Assembly: GCF_011759385.1 (NCBI RefSeq)
Contig: NZ_JAARLY010000002.1
Location: forward strand, 372,001-436,000
Length of the DNA: 64,000 nucleotides
Reading direction: 5' to 3'
Source of the DNA: Oleiagrimonas sp. C23AA
GTDB lineage: Bacteria > Pseudomonadota > Gammaproteobacteria > Xanthomonadales > Rhodanobacteraceae
Shown: piece by piece, positions 60,935 to 64,000 of the stretch
Position numbering within the stretch: the stretch's first letter is position 1
Layout: every line of letters starts with the position of its first letter
Notes under the pieces: generated by a model
Databases searched by the model: none
What the model was told of the DNA's origin: nothing
Seen by the model: the letters and a program-made list of their open reading frames with translations, nothing else
Made by a program: the position numbers and the translations under genes

Positions 60935-62706
60935 AAATCCGGACCTATCACCAGGTGCAACTGGATGCCGTGTTCGCGGCTGTTGTGGATGGGCGTGCCC
61001 AGGTCGACGCGGATCATGCCCACCGGCGAGCGCCAGCGTACCCCCAGGCCGGCGCCAACGGCCGGGCGAAAGTCAGTGCCATTGAAGGCATTGCCGGCAT
61101 CGACGAAGGCGGCGATGCCCCAGGCCTTGGTGAAGTAGTGCTCGACCGTGGCGCCGCCGACCAGCAGGTTGCGCCCGCCGATGACGCGATCGTAGCGATT
61201 GCTCGGTCCCAGGCTCTGGTAGCCGTAGCCGCGCACGGAACGATCACCACCGCCAAAGAAGCGAAGCTGCGGCGGCAGCTGCGAGAAGTCGCCGACCCAG
61301 GTGGTGCCGGCGCTGCCATGCAGGATCAGCCGGTTGCGCGCAGTGAAGGCGTCAATCCATTTGGCATCGGCCAGTAGTTGCGAGAAGCGCGTGTCCGATA
61401 GCAGGGTGCCGGCCGTGGAGCGGGCAGTCAGGCTGATCGACCAACCATGGCGCACGAAGTTGGGGTTGGCGCCGTGCTTTTTCTGCAGCGAGACCTCCGG
61501 ATACACCAGGGTACTGGTGCCACGCTCCACGCCCAGCGTGTTGTCAGTTTCGCCCCCCTTCTTGCCGACAGTGAAGGTGCCCGAAAGCGCATGCACGCCC
61601 ACCGTGCGCAGCCAGCCGTGCCACTGGCGGGTTTCATTGCCGACCAGTTCCAGCGTGCGTGACTTGGAGGTGTCGGTATTGGCATCGCGGAAATTGGCGC
61701 CGAAGTTGAGCGCGCGCGCATTCACGCCGGGCAGTGGAATGGTGTACTGCGTTGACAGCGTCTTCAGGCGCTGCGCGGCGACCAGTTCGTTCTTCCACTT
61801 GTGGCCGCGATCATTGACCCAGCGCCGCTCCAGTCCCAGCCGGATGCCGGCACCGGTGTCGGTCCCGATGAACGGGCCGCCAGTGTAGACACTGCGCTTG
61901 GCCGGTTTCAGCTGAACATCCACATTCACCACGCCGCCGTGAGCGTCCTGCACATCCGGGTTGACGTTGACCACGGCGAAATAATCGGCGCCGATCAGTG
62001 CCTGCTGCAGTTCAAGCAGCTGGTCCTGGTCGAAATAGTCACCCCGCTTGAACGGCACGTAGCGCTGCAGGAAGCCATCCTTGAACTGTGAGCCCTCAAA
62101 GCTGACCTTGCCGAAGCGGTAGCGCTTGCCGACCTTCCAGTGCAGATGCACCACCGCGCTGTGGTTGGCGCGGGTGACCAGCACCTTGTGCTCGGTGAGC
62201 TTGGCATCCAGGAAACCGGTGGCGGTCAGCGCGCTGGAAATGGTCTCGCGCGAGGCGGTGTACTGCGATTGGTTGAGCACCGCTCCCTTGCCGGGGCTGA
62301 AGTTGTGGATGGCCTGACACACCGCGGGCAGGTGGCGGGCGCGCTTGTCCATCTGAATGTCGATGTCGGTGACCTTGACCGGCTCGCCGGCATCGACTTT
62401 CAGCGTGATGGTCCAGTCCTTGTCGCCGGTCTGCTTGAGATCGCCATCGACGTGGGCTTCGAAGTAACCGTAGGGGCGCAGCGCGCTCTGCACCTGGCCG
62501 GGCGCGCGCTCATACAGGCGCCGCGCCTGTGCTGCGCTGACGTCGCGGCCGGTGTATTGGCTGGCCGACAGGCTGTTGACCACCACGGCCTTCAAATCAT
62601 CGGGCAGCCCCTGTACCTGCACCTTCATGGCAGCCTGCGCCAAAGCCGGCATAAGCACCAGCAGCAGGCAGAGTATCGGGCGTAGGCGTCGGTGGGATCG
62701 GCGCAT
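60931..62706 (-). CDS. tamA: Outer-membrane assembly factor TamA
   Basis: 591 residues. Signal peptide (PILCLLLVLMPALAQA), then POTRA domains over about residues 25-265 (VQVQGLPDDLKAVVVNSLSA, VKVTDIDIQMDKRARH, YRFGKVSFEGSQFKDGFL). The rest is an Omp85-family barrel; GGDRSVRGYGYQSLG corresponds to the conserved RGY motif of loop 6. The C-terminus ends in a beta-strand. The tamA-tamB order with overlapping stop and start is the usual arrangement. Confidence 0.95.
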   Translation of the reverse strand: MRRSHRRLRPILCLLLVLMPALAQAAMKVQVQGLPDDLKAVVVNSLSASQYTGRDVSAAQARRLYERAPGQVQSALRPYGYFEAHVDGDLKQTGDKDWTITLKVDAGEPVKVTDIDIQMDKRARHLPAVCQAIHNFSPGKGAVLNQSQYTASRETISSALTATGFLDAKLTEHKVLVTRANHSAVVHLHWKVGKRYRFGKVSFEGSQFKDGFLQRYVPFKRGDYFDQDQLLELQQALIGADYFAVVNVNPDVQDAHGGVVNVDVQLKPAKRSVYTGGPFIGTDTGAGIRLGLERRWVNDRGHKWKNELVAAQRLKTLSTQYTIPLPGVNARALNFGANFRDANTDTSKSRTLELVGNETRQWHGWLRTVGVHALSGTFTVGKKGGETDNTLGVERGTSTLVYPEVSLQKKHGANPNFVRHGWSISLTARSTAGTLLSDTRFSQLLADAKWIDAFTARNRLILHGSAGTTWVGDFSQLPPQLRFFGGGDRSVRGYGYQSLGPSNRYDRVIGGRNLLVGGATVEHYFTKAWGIAAFVDAGNAFNGTDFRPAVGAGLGVRWRSPVGMIRVDLGTPIHNSREHGIQLHLVIGPDL

Positions 62707-62767
62707 GCGTCACAGGTGATGGGTGAATGTGGGTGGTGGAGGGGTCGGTCGGTATCGAGCCAGACCG

Positions 62768-62796
62768 GCGACCGGGCCATCAGTATGCCCGGTCGC
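62768..62796. terminator. Hairpin downstream of the glycosyltransferase gene
   Basis: Perfect 10-base stem GCGACCGGGC/GCCCGGTCGC with a nine-base loop. It lies about 40 bases past the glycosyltransferase stop. No T-tract follows on either strand, so its role as terminator is tentative. Confidence 0.45.
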
Positions 62797-62835
62797 ATGT
62801 GCGCGGCAGGTTAACGCCGGTGGCACGGGGCTTGG

Positions 62836-64000
62836 TTACTCGCCGCTGGCATCACCGGAGGTGTGCGCCACCCAGGCGCCGACCAGGGCCGACACGTACG
62901 GAATGGACTGCGCCGCCAGGATGCACATCCACAGCTTGCCCTCGATGTAGCTGCTGCCCGAGGTCAGGCCCATGCCGATGATCGCCAGCAGTAGCGCGAT
63001 GGCCATGAAGCCTTCCTCGCGCACCGGCGCGAAGGCGGCCATGGCCGACTCGCTCATGCGCCGGCTCTTGGCGGTGACGATGAAGGCGGTCTTCTTGCGC
63101 GTCAAGCCGTGCAGGATGCCGCGCGCGATCGCATGCGACAGGCCCATGCTGGCAATCGATGCGGTGATGGTGTCGCGCCAGCTGCATGGCACGCGGGCGC
63201 GATACAGCACGATGCCGAAGATGGCCTTGGCGAAGAAGAAGCCGATCACCGGAATCAGGAACAGCTGCATCGGCAGGCTGAAATACTGCGGCAGCCCGAC
63301 CATGCCAGCGGTCCAGAACAGCGCCATCATGGTGAAGATCAGGTGCAGCGCATCGGCAAACCAGCTGAACCAGCCGGTCAGGAAGTGGAAGCGCTGACCG
63401 CCCGACAGCGGGCCGCGCTTGGTCATCCAGTCCCAGCGGCCTTTCAGAATCTGCATCGCGCCGAAGGCCCAGCGATAGCGCTGGCTCTTGTAGGCCTTGA
63501 AGTCGGCCGGGGTCAGGCCCTTGCCCATCAGCTCGTCCACGTAGACCAGCTGGTAGCCGGCGTGCATCAGGCGCAGGCCCAGTTCGGCATCTTCGCAGAT
63601 GGTCCATTCCGACCAGCCGCCGGTGCCTTCCAGCGCCGAGCGGCGCACCATGGTCATGGTGCCGTGCTGGATGATGGCGTTGCGCTCGTTGCGATGATGC
63701 ATGCCGATGCGGAAGAAGCCGTCGTACTCCCAGGCGGTCCAGCGCCGGAACGTGTTCTTGTTGAAGTCGCGATGGGCTTGCGGGCACTGCACCACGGCCA
63801 CCTCGTCATCGTGGAAGTAGCCGGTCAGGCCCGACAGCCAGTCCTTGCGCACCACGTAGTCGGCGTCGATCACGGCGATGACGTCGGCCTCGGGCGCGGT
63901 TTCTTTCAGGCCGAAATTGAGCGCGCCGGCCTTGTAGCCGGGCCACGGTTCCAGATGGAAAAAGCGGAAGCGCGGGCCCAGCTTCTCGCAGTAGGCCTCC
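62836..64000 (-). CDS. Membrane glycosyltransferase family 2 protein, 3' part (5' end outside window)
   Basis: The frame is open to the right edge on the minus strand, so only the C-terminal part (about 388 residues) is visible. GT2 motifs of processive polysaccharide synthases are present: LEPWPGYKAGALNFG, the D-A-D site in VIDADYVV, the acceptor aspartates in TICEDAELGLRL, and the QRYRW motif in YKSQRYRWAFGAM. The C-terminal part holds about five to six membrane helices. It is like cellulose-synthase or glucan glucosyltransferase proteins; the sugar product cannot be told. Confidence 0.88.
   Translation of the reverse strand, partial: EAYCEKLGPRFRFFHLEPWPGYKAGALNFGLKETAPEADVIAVIDADYVVRKDWLSGLTGYFHDDEVAVVQCPQAHRDFNKNTFRRWTAWEYDGFFRIGMHHRNERNAIIQHGTMTMVRRSALEGTGGWSEWTICEDAELGLRLMHAGYQLVYVDELMGKGLTPADFKAYKSQRYRWAFGAMQILKGRWDWMTKRGPLSGGQRFHFLTGWFSWFADALHLIFTMMALFWTAGMVGLPQYFSLPMQLFLIPVIGFFFAKAIFGIVLYRARVPCSWRDTITASIASMGLSHAIARGILHGLTRKKTAFIVTAKSRRMSESAMAAFAPVREEGFMAIALLLAIIGMGLTSGSSYIEGKLWMCILAAQSIPYVSALVGAWVAHTSGDASGE

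Overview
The window is high-GC (about 65% by eye) chromosomal DNA of a gammaproteobacterium of the Xanthomonadales/Lysobacterales, most like Rhodanobacteraceae. Lineage markers are a fused aspartate kinase/diaminopimelate decarboxylase (lysAC) directly followed by the alternative D-glutamate route of peptidoglycan synthesis (murL, murD2), both known from Xanthomonas, and the gene order kup-ruvB-ybgC-tolQRAB-pal-cpoB-queE-queC-tRNA-Lys. Most of the window is conserved housekeeping sequence with short spacers and overlapping genes.

Layout. 1-9295: end of kup, ruvB, the complete Tol-Pal envelope-division cluster with cpoB, two queuosine genes and a tRNA-Lys. 9296-11743: a lower-GC insert directly 3' of the tRNA with three co-oriented, tightly spaced genes (GHKL ATPase, STAS-like DUF4325 protein, small membrane-anchored protein); no integrase is visible. 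11744-19145: a 59-residue ORF, a VTT-domain membrane protein, rlmM, glnS, a DUF2007 protein, apt, msrA and oxyR. 19146-26051: a periplasmic M1 aminopeptidase, two related small secreted proteins, an esterase lipoprotein, prmC and a GH43 glycosidase. 26052-34498: dxs, HNH nuclease, SapC, two-domain acyl-CoA dehydrogenase, an LEA14-like lipoprotein, a SET-domain methyltransferase and a flavodoxin-like reductase. 34499-37624: a divergent promoter region with a strong palindrome, then two paralogous TonB/TolA-like proteins with an unrecognised four-cysteine C-terminal domain; the second is preceded by a coupled 22-codon leader ORF. 37647-42778: two-subunit molybdenum hydroxylase, amino-acid permease, PhzF-like protein. 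42982-48282: lysAC-murL-murD2, an overlapping operon feeding cell-wall precursor synthesis. 48405-55658: GNAT, M13 peptidase, cytochrome b561, and a Ca2+ pump/exchanger pair. 56127-64000: a TraB/GumN-like protein, tamB-tamA, and the 3' part of a processive glycosyltransferase.

How it fits together. Envelope construction dominates: Tol-Pal/CpoB, MurL/MurD2 with LysAC, TamAB, periplasmic peptidases and the TonB-like pair. The best candidates for something undescribed are the GHKL/STAS/membrane three-gene cassette next to tRNA-Lys and the paralogous TonB-like proteins at 34.7-37.6 kb with their palindromic upstream region. All functional calls come from reading motifs; no database search was run.
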